Shown here piece by piece: positions 51,301 through 63,300 of a DNA stretch of 64,000 nucleotides. The stretch comes from Streptomyces sp. LBL (GTDB lineage Bacteria; Actinomycetota; Actinomycetes; Streptomycetales; Streptomycetaceae), in contig NZ_JARXYX010000007.1 in the NCBI RefSeq assembly GCF_029893585.1, positions 246,441 through 310,440 on the forward strand, read 5' to 3'. The notes under the pieces were generated by a model. That model saw only the letters and a program-made list of their open reading frames with translations, was not told the origin of the DNA and searched no databases. The translations under genes were made by a program, and so were the position numbers. Each line of letters begins with the position of its first letter. Position 1 is the first letter of the stretch.

Positions 51301-54300
51301 CGCTCGCGGACAAGGTTCTGCACCGGGATTCCGCCCAGGTGCCGGCCCCGGATCCGGTACAGGGTCTGACCGTGGACTCGCCGTTGTTGTGGCTGGTGGC
51401 GGGGGCCGCGGTCTCCGGGTTCGACCCGCGCGATCCGTCGGAGCTCGCCGCCTACGACCTGGCACTCAAGGGCGCACTGGACCAGGACACGTTGCTCACA
51501 TGGCCCAAATCCGGCCCTCCGCAGGGGCGCAACTGGAGCGGCCGGGCGATCACCAGGCCGATCCTCACGAGCCAGTACCTGATGTCGGAGCACGGCACCA
51601 TCGCCAAGGCGCAGCCTCGCTCTCTGCCGTGGGTCCCTAAGAATGTCGATCCGGGTAAGCTCCCGCCGCCGCCCGTCAATCCCTTCTTCCTGGACCTGGG
51701 AGCCAGCCACGACGGACGCGTGGACATGCGGCTGCCACGCGGCACGGTCCCCGGTGTGCCGTCCGACGAGATCGCCGCGCTGCTCAAGCACGACCGGGAA
51801 CTGAACGGGCTCCAACTGTCCGAGCCCATTGCTCTGCTGGGGACCCATACGGGAGCTTGGAGGACTGATCTGGCCGGCGCCATCGCCGCCCGGTCCGGCA
51901 CGGCCCGGGACGTGTACACCCCCGCCCTGGGGGCTGAGCCGGTGCTCGATCCGAATTTCAACATCACAGTCCTCGTGATGACCGGGAAGCCGTCGGACCA
52001 CGCCCCGGCGACGGACTGGCTCCGGAACGAACCTCCGCCTCTGGCGGATACCGCGGCACCCGCGCCCGAGCCCGTCCCTGCCCCCGTCACCGAGGCCGCC
52101 CCCGTCACCGCGGCCGCGTCGTCCTACGCGAGTGAATCCGAGGCCGACGGTGACGGCGTGGCCGACAGCCACAGCGATGATGACGGCGAATGGGCCGCCA
52201 CCGCCGACCCCGGCGGCTCCTTCCACGACAGCGACAGCGACACCGACAGCGACACCGAGAGTGATGACTACGAGAGCGACGTCGCGGAGAGCAGCGAGGA
52301 GAGCGAGGACAGTGACGACAGTGACGACAGTGACGACAGTGACGACAGTGACGACAGCGACGACAGCGACGCGTCCGCCATCATCTCTCCCGATACGCCG
52401 CTGCCCCCCGCGTTCACCAGGCTTCCCTTCGCAGGCGGCTTCGGAGCCCTGACCACGGGTCAGGCCGCCGAGGTCGCCGGACTGGCCCGTCAGGTCGCAC
52501 GGGCGGGGGTGCTCAGCTCCCTGGCGGGCCTCGCGCCCTTCCACGCGCCGATAGCTGTCAGGATCACCGGATACGGCGACAGTGCTGGGGTGATGCCGGG
52601 CCTGCCACAGGCCGAGGCCGTCGAGGCCGCCTTCCGTCAGCATCTGGAGGAGGCGCTGGAGTACCTGGACGCGGACGACCTGATGGCGAGCTCCTTCGAC
52701 ATCACTGTCGACGACCGGGGTCCGAACGCCGCCGGTGGGGGGGTGCCGGACGGGCAGGTGACGGTCGAGGTGGGGTTGCCGCCCCACATGGAGGCCCTCT
52801 CCACACTGGATCGGCTCAGTCCGCGGTTCGCGGGCGGAGTATCGGGTTCGGTCCGCGTCGCGTTCGATCCGGAGTCGCTGGTGAACCGGATCCTGCACAG
52901 GTCCGAGACCGCCACCGTCGACGAGAACGACCGGGCCGAGCTGTACCAGCTGGTGACTGACGCGATCAGGGACGGGCGGGCGACGAACCTGGCCGCGTTG
53001 GGCGCGTATCACATGCAACAGCTGGGTTTGCTGGGTGACGGGACGCGTATCAACGCGTCCGGTGGGCGGGTGACGGGGCGTGACTTCAGGGGCACGGGCA
53101 CGCCGGTCACGGATGTGGAGACGGCGACCTTCGCCGAGACGAAGGACGGCCAGTTCGTGTCTGCCCCCGAGGCGCCGTGGCGGGTGCCCGGGGAGTTGGC
53201 GTCGGGACCGTTGTTCCTGGTGGTGGCCAAGGGTGGCCACGATCATGTGATGGTGCCGGGGCCGGGCGGTACGACGATCCATGCGTCGCTGGAGGAGTTC
53301 GCCGAACTGCTGGCGATGGATCCGGATCTGGCCAAGCTGGGTCCGGAAGTGCCTGTCCTGTTGGTGGTGCCGAACGGTGGTGACCAGGGACGGGAGATGC
53401 CGGACCTGGCCTCGGCCCGTTCGGGGAAGAAGGTGTGGTCGCACAGCGGTACCGTCGACCTGCTGCCCACGAACCCGGCGAAGCCCCCTACGGATCCGGC
53501 GCATCACAAATCCGTCATCGCGATGTCCGACCGTCGTTCGGAGGACCTGCCACGCGGGACCTGGATGGTCAGTTTCCCCGACGATCTGGGGCCGTTCCTG
53601 ACGGCGTCCGGCGAGATTCCGGAGGAGATGGCCGGCGGCGAGGTGGCCGTGATAGACGGCCGGCGTGTTCCGGACCGGCAGATCAAGATCTCCACCATCG
53701 TCTCCGGGTACCGGTCCATCGGAAGCGTCTCCATGACGAACCGTGACCTGAAAGACAGGGAGTATTGGCTCAGGCGATTCGACGAGTTGTTGACCAATGC
53801 CCACGTCGATCCCGTCACCCATGAGCAGGTCGGTGCGGTGGAGCCGGTGCCGTGGGGCGGCCGAATAGTGTACCACTTCCTCGTACACGGCAATCCCGGC
53901 CGTGTCGGCCTGCATACGCGCGACGAAAAGGTCGCGATCACGCGTGGTCGCGAGGGGGGCGGGTTCATCGCGCGCCGTCGAAGTTTCAAGAGGCTGGACC
54001 GGGAGGCGCGGAAGCTCGGCCAGAAGCTGGCGATCGTCATGACGTCCTGTTGGGCGGACACGGTCGCGAAGGGCGACGCGGATGTGCACGCCGGCAGTGA
54101 CTCCCCGTACGTCTTCGACGTACTCAGGACGGTCTCCATGTCTCAGGCGACTTCCAACGGGAGCGGTGGGCCGGTGTTCGCGCCCAACCGGCTGCACTAC
54201 CTGAACACCGCCCCGGACGGCACACCGCTGAACGAGCTCCCCACCTCGGCGTCGGGTGTGAAGGGTGCGTGGGTGGAGCGGTGGCCGGAGCCGGAGGACA

Positions 54301-57300
54301 CGGAACTCGACGCTCTGGCGCGGACGACCGAACTGCACACGGACCCCTGGCCTGCCTCGGAGGTGACGCTGGAGGCCACGCTGGGGCTGGTGCGTGCGCT
54401 GCGTGAGACGTTCGGGGTGGGGGTCGAGAAGGACAAGGACGATCCTTCGGGTGACTATCAGCGGTTGCTGCGGGGGATCGTCGCGCTGGAGAGGATGCGC
54501 CGGGCGGATCCGGAGCTGCGGGCGCTCGGCGGCCCGTTCACTTTGCATCTGCTGGACCGTGTCACGCGCGGGCATCTGGCCGGGGCGGGCAGCGTCAAGC
54601 CGCTGACGGAGGCCGTGGAGGCTGACGATGTCCGGTCGGTGTTGTACGCGGCCGAGGGCGTGGCCGCGGCGGGTGCGGCGGACAGGACGAAGCTGCGTGA
54701 CTTCGTGTCGCTGCCCACCCTGGACCGGGCCGTGGAGCTGTTCGACGGGCTCGGCAAGGGCGAGGCCGGGGCGAAGATCCGGGACGTGCTGTGGGGTGTG
54801 AAGCCCGACCGGATCGGTGCGGAGGAGCACGCCAAGCTGTTCTGGGGTTCGATCATGGCCCTGGAGGCGCTGGGGGAGGTCGCGGATCTCAAGGCGCTCG
54901 CGGACAAGGTTCTGCATCGGGCTCCGGCTCAGGTGCCGGCCCCGGATCCGGTGGAGAGGCTGAGCGCGGACTCGCCGCTGTTGTGGCTGGTGGCGGGGGC
55001 CGCGGTCTCCGGGTTCGACCCGCGCGATCCGGCGCAGCTCGCCGCCTACGACCTGGCACTCAAGGGCGCACTGGACCACGACACGCTGATCCGGCCCACC
55101 GCCAACCTGATGCAGGGGCGCAACTGGAGCGGCAAGACGCTCACGCGTCCGATCGTGACGGACCATTACCTGATGTCCGAGGACGGCACCCTCGCGCAGG
55201 GGCAGGAGCGCGACCTACCCCGGACTCCGCCGACCAACTCTCCCTCCACCAGGCTTTTCTTCCTCGAGCTGGGGGGAAGTCACGACGGACGCGTGGACAT
55301 GCGACTGCCACGCGCCACGGTCCCGGGCGTGCCGGCCGACGAGATCGCCGCGCTGTCCAGGTTCGATCCGGCGCTGAACGGGCTCCCACTGACCGTTCCC
55401 CTCGTCCTTCTGGGGACCCATACGGGAGTCCGGAGGACCGCACTGGCCGAAGCCCTCGCCGCCCGGTCGGGAACGGCTCGGACCACGTACACCCCGGCCC
55501 GGGGCGCTGAGCCGGTGCTCGATCCCGCAGAGAACACGATGGTCACCGTCATGACCGGGAAGCCGTCGGACCACACTCCGGAGACGGACTGGCTCCGGAG
55601 CCGGCCTCCGCGTCTGGCGGATGCCGCGACAGCCGCGTCGGCTCCCGCCATCGCGCCCATCGCCACCCATCTGCCCCCGCCACCGGCCACGGGCGGGCAG
55701 TCGTCGGCGTCGGCGTCGGCGTCGGCGAGTTCCGCGGCGAGTGGGCCGGCGAACCTCCCGCCCGCCGCGCTGGCGGATCTGGCGTCTCGTTTGCCGAAGA
55801 TGTCGTCGGGTGAGCGGGCGTGGGCGCTGGACGAGCTGTCGCCGGCGGATCGTGAGGACTTGGCGTCGGACCCGGTGGCGGTGGACGCGTTGCGCAGGGC
55901 GCTTTCGGCGTCGGAGTTCGCTTCGGTGGCGGCGGCGTTGATGGTGCAGATACCCGTGGGCGTGGACCGGCAGGCGCTGGCGGGGTATCAGGCGCGGACG
56001 CAGATCGCGCGGATGCTGCGGGATCCCGAGGTCGCGGTGAAGCTGCTGAAGGACGGCAAGCGTGTCGTGATCGTGCCCAAGGACGTCTCGATGACGACGC
56101 TGCGGCCGTGGCTTGGCATCGCGGGGAAGAAGATCTCTGCGTTGGACCATCGTGTCTGGGACGTTGTGCGGGGGGTGGGAGGCAACCAGACGGGGGTCAC
56201 GGAGGAGAATCTCCTCGGTGACCTGACGAGTGTGCCGGGCGCGGAGACTTATGCGGATGGTTACTCCACGACCACGCACGAGTTCGCGCACACGATCCAT
56301 CTGCACGCGCTGAGCGACGCCGATCGGCGAGTCATCTCGAACGCGTACGCGGCCAAGCGGGCCCAGGGAAGAAACGGGAAGTGGTCGGACGGGCCGATGG
56401 TCAACAGCGCCGGCCAGCAGACCTCCAACTACGGCTCCTTGAACGAGTACGAGTACTTCGCGCAGGTCGTCAACACCTACCTCGGCACGAACGGCGGGCT
56501 GGACCCGTACACGGGCCAGAAGCGGCGTAACACGGCGCACTGGGTGCGGAACAACGAGAAGGCGCTGCTGCCGATCCTCAGGCGGCTGTTCGGTCCCGAT
56601 CCGGAGGCCGCGTCCTCGCACGTGAATCCGGTGGCGGACATCGACATGTACGACGGTTACCAGGCGTTCTGGAACCAGGTGGAGACCGTCTACCATCCGG
56701 AGCCCCCTGTTCCCGCCCCTCCGCCGTCCGAGCAGTCCGCTGTTCCCGCACCCCCGCCGCCCAAGTCCAAGCGGTCCACCAGAGCCAAACTCAAGAAGCT
56801 GTTGAACATCGGCAGCGGCGTCTTCCACGCGCCGCCGCCTGCCGGTGACAGCCATCGGAGCCGCGCCAGTCTGTCCGACGGGCGCCCCGCCATACCGGTG
56901 GAGCCGGCCGACCTCTACCGGCTGCGCTACCAGCACGAGGCCGAGGCGTACGAGCGCAGGCTCGGTGACTACCTCTCGGAGCATCCGGAGGTCATCGCGC
57001 AGATGGCCGCGTTCGCCCGTGTCGTCTGGGACAAGACGCCCGCATGGATGCGGGGCATGCTCGGCACCGATCAGATCATCGTGGCCGGTGCGGTCGGGAA
57101 TGATCTACAGGCACTGGAGGAGGTCGTCCAGCACGGCAACTTCCGCGAACAGTCGACTGTCGTGTGGAACGCGCTGCGATTCAACGTCTTCCACTACTTG
57201 CTGCAGACACCGACCACCCACCCGCCGCGGATCAAGGAGGAGCACCGCTGGCGTGGCCTTCCGCCCGACCGGGTTTCGCCGCGCTCCCCGCAGTACGCCC

Positions 57301-60300
57301 GTCCTCCCCTCAGCCCCGCCGAGAGAGTCTTCTCCTCGGGCGGCACCACCTGGAAGTCGGGCGAGGAACTGTCCAGCATCGCGCACCGTCTGCGCGAGGA
57401 GACCCCGGGGAGCCCACAGACACTGGAGCTCTCTCCGCACGCGTCGGCACAGCGCACCGGCGGACTGATCATGACCGGCGCATCCGGTACCGCCTACGCC
57501 CTGCTCAACGCCGCCGAGGGCGCCAACCGGCGCTGGGAAGCGAACTTGGACCTGCGGTGGATACGTCTGGGAATCGTCGGCATGATGCTGTCCAACCGTG
57601 ACCACACGCTCCACGAACTCCTTTCGGTGACAGAGCTGTGGGCCAAGGACGACGCTCACCCCGACCGCCGCGAGCTGGGCTTCGACTACGTCGACAACTG
57701 GGCCCGTTACAGCCGCCTGTCGCCGCTGCCGGAGCAGGAGCTGCGGGAACGCGTCGCCGTCGGCGGGCGGTTCCCCGACGAGCGGGTCCTGGAGTTCTAC
57801 ACGGACGCGGAGCCGGAGCCCTGGTCGGAATCCGCCGTTCCGCGGCTGTCTCAGTTGCTGTCCGAGGATTCGTGGTGGCGTCTGTTCATCGACGCCAACG
57901 TGCACGACGACGCCTTCCGGAGAACCCCCGGCGACCCGGGGGCCGTGCTGGACATCCGCAAGTATCCCGGCTACCGGCAGAGCATGACCGCGGCGTACCG
58001 GGAGGTACTCGACGGCGGGCGCATCGGGCGGGACTGGTCGCGTATCGACGCCGACGCGTACGAGGAACTGCACAACATGGCCACGCGGCATCTCGTGGCG
58101 GGTGCCGGGCAGAACGTGGCGACGACGTGGTCGGGCGACGCTCGTGGCAGGACCACGAGGCGCGATACCGGCTCCGACGCTCTGGCCTCGGACATCAAGG
58201 ACGAGGTGCTGCTCGGCCGCCGACTGGTGTATTCCCTCAGCGAGGGACCGCTGAAGCCGGGGGAACCGAAGCCTCTGGTGATCTTCCACCATCAGCAGCG
58301 TGGCGGTCAGATCGCCATCGCCTACGCTCCTGAAGAGACGCGTGAGCTGGTGCAGGCCGCGCTGGACCGTTACTACGACGAGGTGGCGGTAGCGGTCGGG
58401 CCCGAGGACAAGCTCCGGGCCATCGCCCGGGTGACCCGGGCCCTGCAGATCCTTCAGTCGTTCACGGACGCCAACAGCCGGGTCAATGTGCATGTACTGA
58501 TGCAAAAATTCCTGCTGGAGCAGGGATTCCGTCCGTCGGTGCTGCTGAACTCGCGCTCGCTCTTCCTCGGCGGGTTCACGGTGCAGGAGATCGCCGAGGC
58601 TCTCAAGGAAGGCATGGAGCGGTTCGACCGGCATGTCCGCTCGGCGCGGTGGGACGGGTTCAGCCGGCCTCAGGGGCCGCGGGACCCCGAGCAGGTGGAC
58701 CAACTGGCCGCGGCCTTCGGACTGACCGAGGGCACCGCGGAGGAACGTCTTCAGCAGGTGACCGACACGGTATGGACGGACCGGGCGCTGTTCGGCTCCG
58801 AGTCGCAGGGGCCCGAGAGCGCGGATCTGGCGCGGATGGCCGCGATCCGGTCGCTGACCGGTCAGGTGCTGACCAGTCGGATCCGAAAAGACTTCCCGGG
58901 CCGCACCGCCGCCCAGGCGATCACCGACTACGCCCGGGAGGTGTTCGAGCTCCCTTCGGTGGACGAGGTGAGCATTGATCACCTCGGTGCGCTGGCCGAC
59001 GCCGCCACGCGGGCGTCCGCCCTGGGCCGGCCGCTGGACGTCGGCGTACTGCGCTCCCTGGCCACCGCGCCGCCGGTGGATGCGAAGTCCGGGCCGCACG
59101 ACAAGTCGTCCGGCCGCTCGCGCTCCGCGTCGCCGGGCGTGGAGCCGTCCTGGGACGCGCTGGTCTACGAAGCCCCGTCCGATGACAGGAAGCCGCTGGA
59201 ATTCCTGGTGTCGGACCTGGCCGAGACCGGCCGGGTGCGCGATGCCGATGAGCTGGGTGAGGCGCTGATCCCCTCCCTCGCCGCGGAGTCGGTGGGAGGC
59301 TTCCGGATCGTGCTGCGGGCCGGTGCCCGGTCGCTGGGCAGTGATCCGACCGGCTTGGTCTCCCAACTGGCGGACGAGATGTCGGCGCCGGTGGATCTGC
59401 TGCTGGCCGGTGGCAACGGCACCGTACGGCTGCTGCGGTTCGACGACCGCGGCGGACACGAGGACCTCGGCCGGGTGGATGCGGAGTCCGGGCCGGGCGT
59501 GGAGCCGTCCTGGGACGCGCTGGTCTACGAGGCCCCGTCCGATGGCAGGAAGCCGCTGGAATTCCTGGTGTCGGACCTGGCCGAGACCGGCCGGGTGCGC
59601 GATGCCGATGAGCTGGGTGAGGCGCTGATCCCCTCCCTCGCCGCGGAGTCGGTGGGAGGCTTCCGGATCGTGCTGCGGGCCGGTGCCCGGTCGCTGGGCA
59701 GTGATCCGGCCGACTTGGTCTCCCAACTGGCGGACGAGATGTCGGCGCCGGTGGATCTGCTGCTGGCCGGCGCCGACGGCACCGTACGGCTGCTGCGGTT
59801 CGACGACCGCGGCGGACACGAGGACCTCGGCCCGCTCCCCGCCACGAGCGCCCCGGCTCAGCTGCCTTCCCACCTGCCGCCGCCACCGGCCGGGCCGCAC
59901 GACGAGGCGACCGCGCGGCTGACGGTCCCGGAAGGGCCTGTCCGGCTGCCTACGCCGGCGAACTCGCGAAGTATGCGTAACGCCGGGAGTGAGCGCGACG
60001 ACGCCGAAGAGACAGGTGAGGTCGAGCGCTCCGCCTCCGGCCTGACCAGGCATCTGATGACCGACGACTACGACGTCATCGACACCAGCGACGACGGTGT
60101 GCTCTTCCGCCATCCGGGCGACGAGTACTTCAAGGAGGTCAATCCGCTCGGTGGAAGGGATCGCCGACAGCTCAAGCTGCTGCTGCCGGGCCAGGACTAC
60201 GTGGAGATTCCCACCGACGCACGGCCCCCGCTGCGCATCTCCGAGGACCGGACTCTGGCCATCTATTCCCGTGGCGAGGACGCCTCTGCCGCGCAACAGG

Positions 60301-63300
60301 TCTACGCGACACGGAAGGTCATCGAGGATTCGTCCGTGCGGCTGGCGGCCTCGGGAAGTTACCTTCGGCTGAAGCCGGATGAGTCCGTCGCCATCATCCC
60401 GCGCAGAGCGGATGGCACCCGTGGTGAGCCCTTGTTCAAGGTCGAGCCGGAATTCCTGACCCGTGACGGTCGGCCGGGGGAGGAGAACTGCCGCGACTTC
60501 GCGCGCATGCTGTCGGGTGACCGCTCCGTCTCCCACCTGGTGTTCGGCGACCGCGCCCGGAAATCGGTGTTCACGGCTCCGGCCAATGCTCTGGACGTCT
60601 GGGAGGTAACCGGTACACATCATCTGGCGCAGGGGCTCGGCGAGGTGGCGGACGGGACTCTCCGACCGGAGGAGGTGACCCCGCGATGGGCGTCGGCGCG
60701 GGCGCATGCGGACGACCGGCCCATGGGGGGCGCGGACGGTCCGCTGCCGGGCGAGACCTACGGCAGCGCGCTGAGCCATGAGCGGAAGGACCATCCGCCA
60801 CGGGAACTGGTGAGGCAGGCGGCTGAGCGGATCGGTGTCAACGAGTACGCGTGGGCTGAGGTCGGCGAGGGATATGTGACCCAGTCGATCAGCTCCGTCG
60901 ACGAACAGGGCAATCCGGTCCGGGACCGAAACTTCGCCAAACCCGGTGATCAGGCGAGCGTCATCTTCGGCTACCACTTCGCGAAGGTCGTGATGGCCAG
61001 CGAGGACGGCACGCACCAGATCACGATGGAGAATTACTCACGCAAGGGATTCATGCGTGATCTGCTGTCCCAGACCGTCGAAGCCAACCTGGACCGCGAC
61101 ACCGACGGACGTCTGCGGAGGCTGGAAGAGGAGCTTCGCCGCGAGCTCGACGCGGCCCGGCGGCATGGGGCGGCTGAGGAAGAAGTCACCGTCCTGCACG
61201 ATGATTTGCGGGCGGTGGAGGCGCTGACCGCCGCCGCTCGGGCGGACGCCGTGAGCCGGAATGCCACGCCGGGCACCGCGGCGCACACCGAGGCCCAGGA
61301 GAATCTGAAGCAGGCCAAGACGCGTGCCCAGATCGCTGTCAGGCGCATCGCCGACCTGATCAAGGGCGATGACCAGTGGTACTTCAACATGCTCAGCCGA
61401 CGCCCCGGCGAGACCATGCACGAGACCAATGCCGCCCTGCTGTCGACAGGCGAGGCCTTGAAGCCCAACCCGCTCACCGCCGTGGTGCTCCACGGACACA
61501 GGGCGAAGCCGCAGACCGTCACGTTCACCGGGGATTCGCACACGGTGGACGCCCACCAGAAGAAGTTCCTCATCCCCGATCTGACCCGAACCCTGGCCAG
61601 GATGGGGATGTGGAGCGCCGATCAGGGCCTGCACCTGCCGGACATCACGGTCACCTGGCACCGCGGCAGCGACCCTGGCCCGCGGCAACGCAGGTCGAAG
61701 GAGATCGGGCGGATACGGGCCAAGGAAGTCGAGCGGGAGCTGCTGGACAGCCTGCAGGAACAACTGGACGAGTTCCAGGGAGGCGTGGACGGAAACCGTC
61801 TCACCGCGGACCAGTTCCGCATCGCCGTAGTGGGCGGACGGGCACGTGGTGGCGTCGGACCCGCGACCGAACGTGACGTGACCATCACGGTCGATGACCA
61901 CCGCGCTGTTCCGAAGGAGGCCCCTTCAGCTCCGAAGGAGGCCCCTTCCGCGGCTCTCCCCGACCGGACGCGATCCACGCACCGGAGGGGCGCGTCGGGG
62001 TCGGCGTCCGCGCCTGCCTCCGGGGCCGGGGCGGAGCCGGGGTCGGCGTCCGCGTCCGGGGCCACGGTCCGGCCGGGGTCCGGGGCGGCACCGTCCACTG
62101 CTCAGGACGAGGGGATCAGGACCACCCACGTCACCTTCTCGGAGGGCGCCTCGGCTCTTGACGAACGTCAGAGTGACCGCCTCGTCGATCTGGCGGACCG
62201 GTTGACCGAGATCGGCCTGCTGGACGAGCTGGCCGGGGTCATCCGCCTCAAGGTGGCCGTTACCGGGCACAGCGGTATCGCGGCGTCCGCGAGGGACCGG
62301 GCCGGCCGGGGAGTCTCCGACCGGGCTCACGGGCGGGCGAAGACCGTCGCCGACGCGCTCCGGGACAACATGCGAAGGTCCCTGCGCCGGACCGGTCGGG
62401 ACGAGCCGTCCATCGCCGGGCTGGTCGACGTGAGTGACTTCGAGATCAAGGCGAACGTACGGGACGGGCAGAGCGGCGACGGGGACCGGCGGGAGCAGCG
62501 GCGGCGGGTGACGGTCGAGGTCACGCGGTCGCGTTTCTCGGAGGCTGTGGAGCGGCTGGACGCGCTGCGCAGGGCGGACTCCGATCCGGCGGTGAGTGGG
62601 GGGTTGTTCGCCCCGGAGCCGTTGGTGCGTCGCGTCCTGCATCTGGGTGCGGATGATCATGTGGGGAGTGGGCAGCGGCGGGAGCTGTACGCGCTGGTGA
62701 ATGAGGCGATGGCGGCCGGTCGGGCGAACAGCCTGACGGAGCTGGGCGTTTACCACCTGGCGAAGCATGGTGCGCATTCCTCGGGCAACAGGATCACTTC
62801 GCCGAGTGGCAGGCGTGTGGGCCGTGATCTGACGGGGAAGCCGGTTTCGAAGCTGGAGACGCGTTCGTACACCCTCCAGGCGGAGGGTGGTCCTCCGGGC
62901 CGGCCCATCGACGGGCTCTGGCATCGCAAGGCCGGGGCGAAGCCTCCGTATGTGGTGGTGGCCGAGGGTGGTCATGATCATGTGATGGTGTCGTTGTCGG
63001 GTGGCTCTCCCCGGCGGGTGCCGATGGATGAGTTCATCGGGTTGTTGGCGCTGGATCCGGATCTGGCGGGTCTTCCCGCCGATGTTCCGGTGGTGCTGGT
63101 GATTCCGGGTGCGGGTGCCCAGGGTCTGGAACTGCCGCGCGGGGCCGCCGCGAAGTTGGGCAAAACGGTGTGGGCGCACAGCGGCGCTGTGGGGACGCAG
63201 ACCGACCCGAAGACCGGCCTGAGCCAGATCGTGGTGACCGACCCGCGGAAATCCCGTAAGCCGCTGGGGGACTGGTTCCCCGGGCGTCCGGGTGATCTGC

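Noticed and set aside
49470..55166. A 1898-codon open frame on the minus strand, and similar long antisense frames at 38136-42746 and 57105-61016
   Set aside because: They are mirror images of the giant gene: high third-position G/C on the plus strand removes stops from one antisense frame. Their products are Arg/Pro/His-rich with no domains, and the plus-strand frame has domains and normal codon use.
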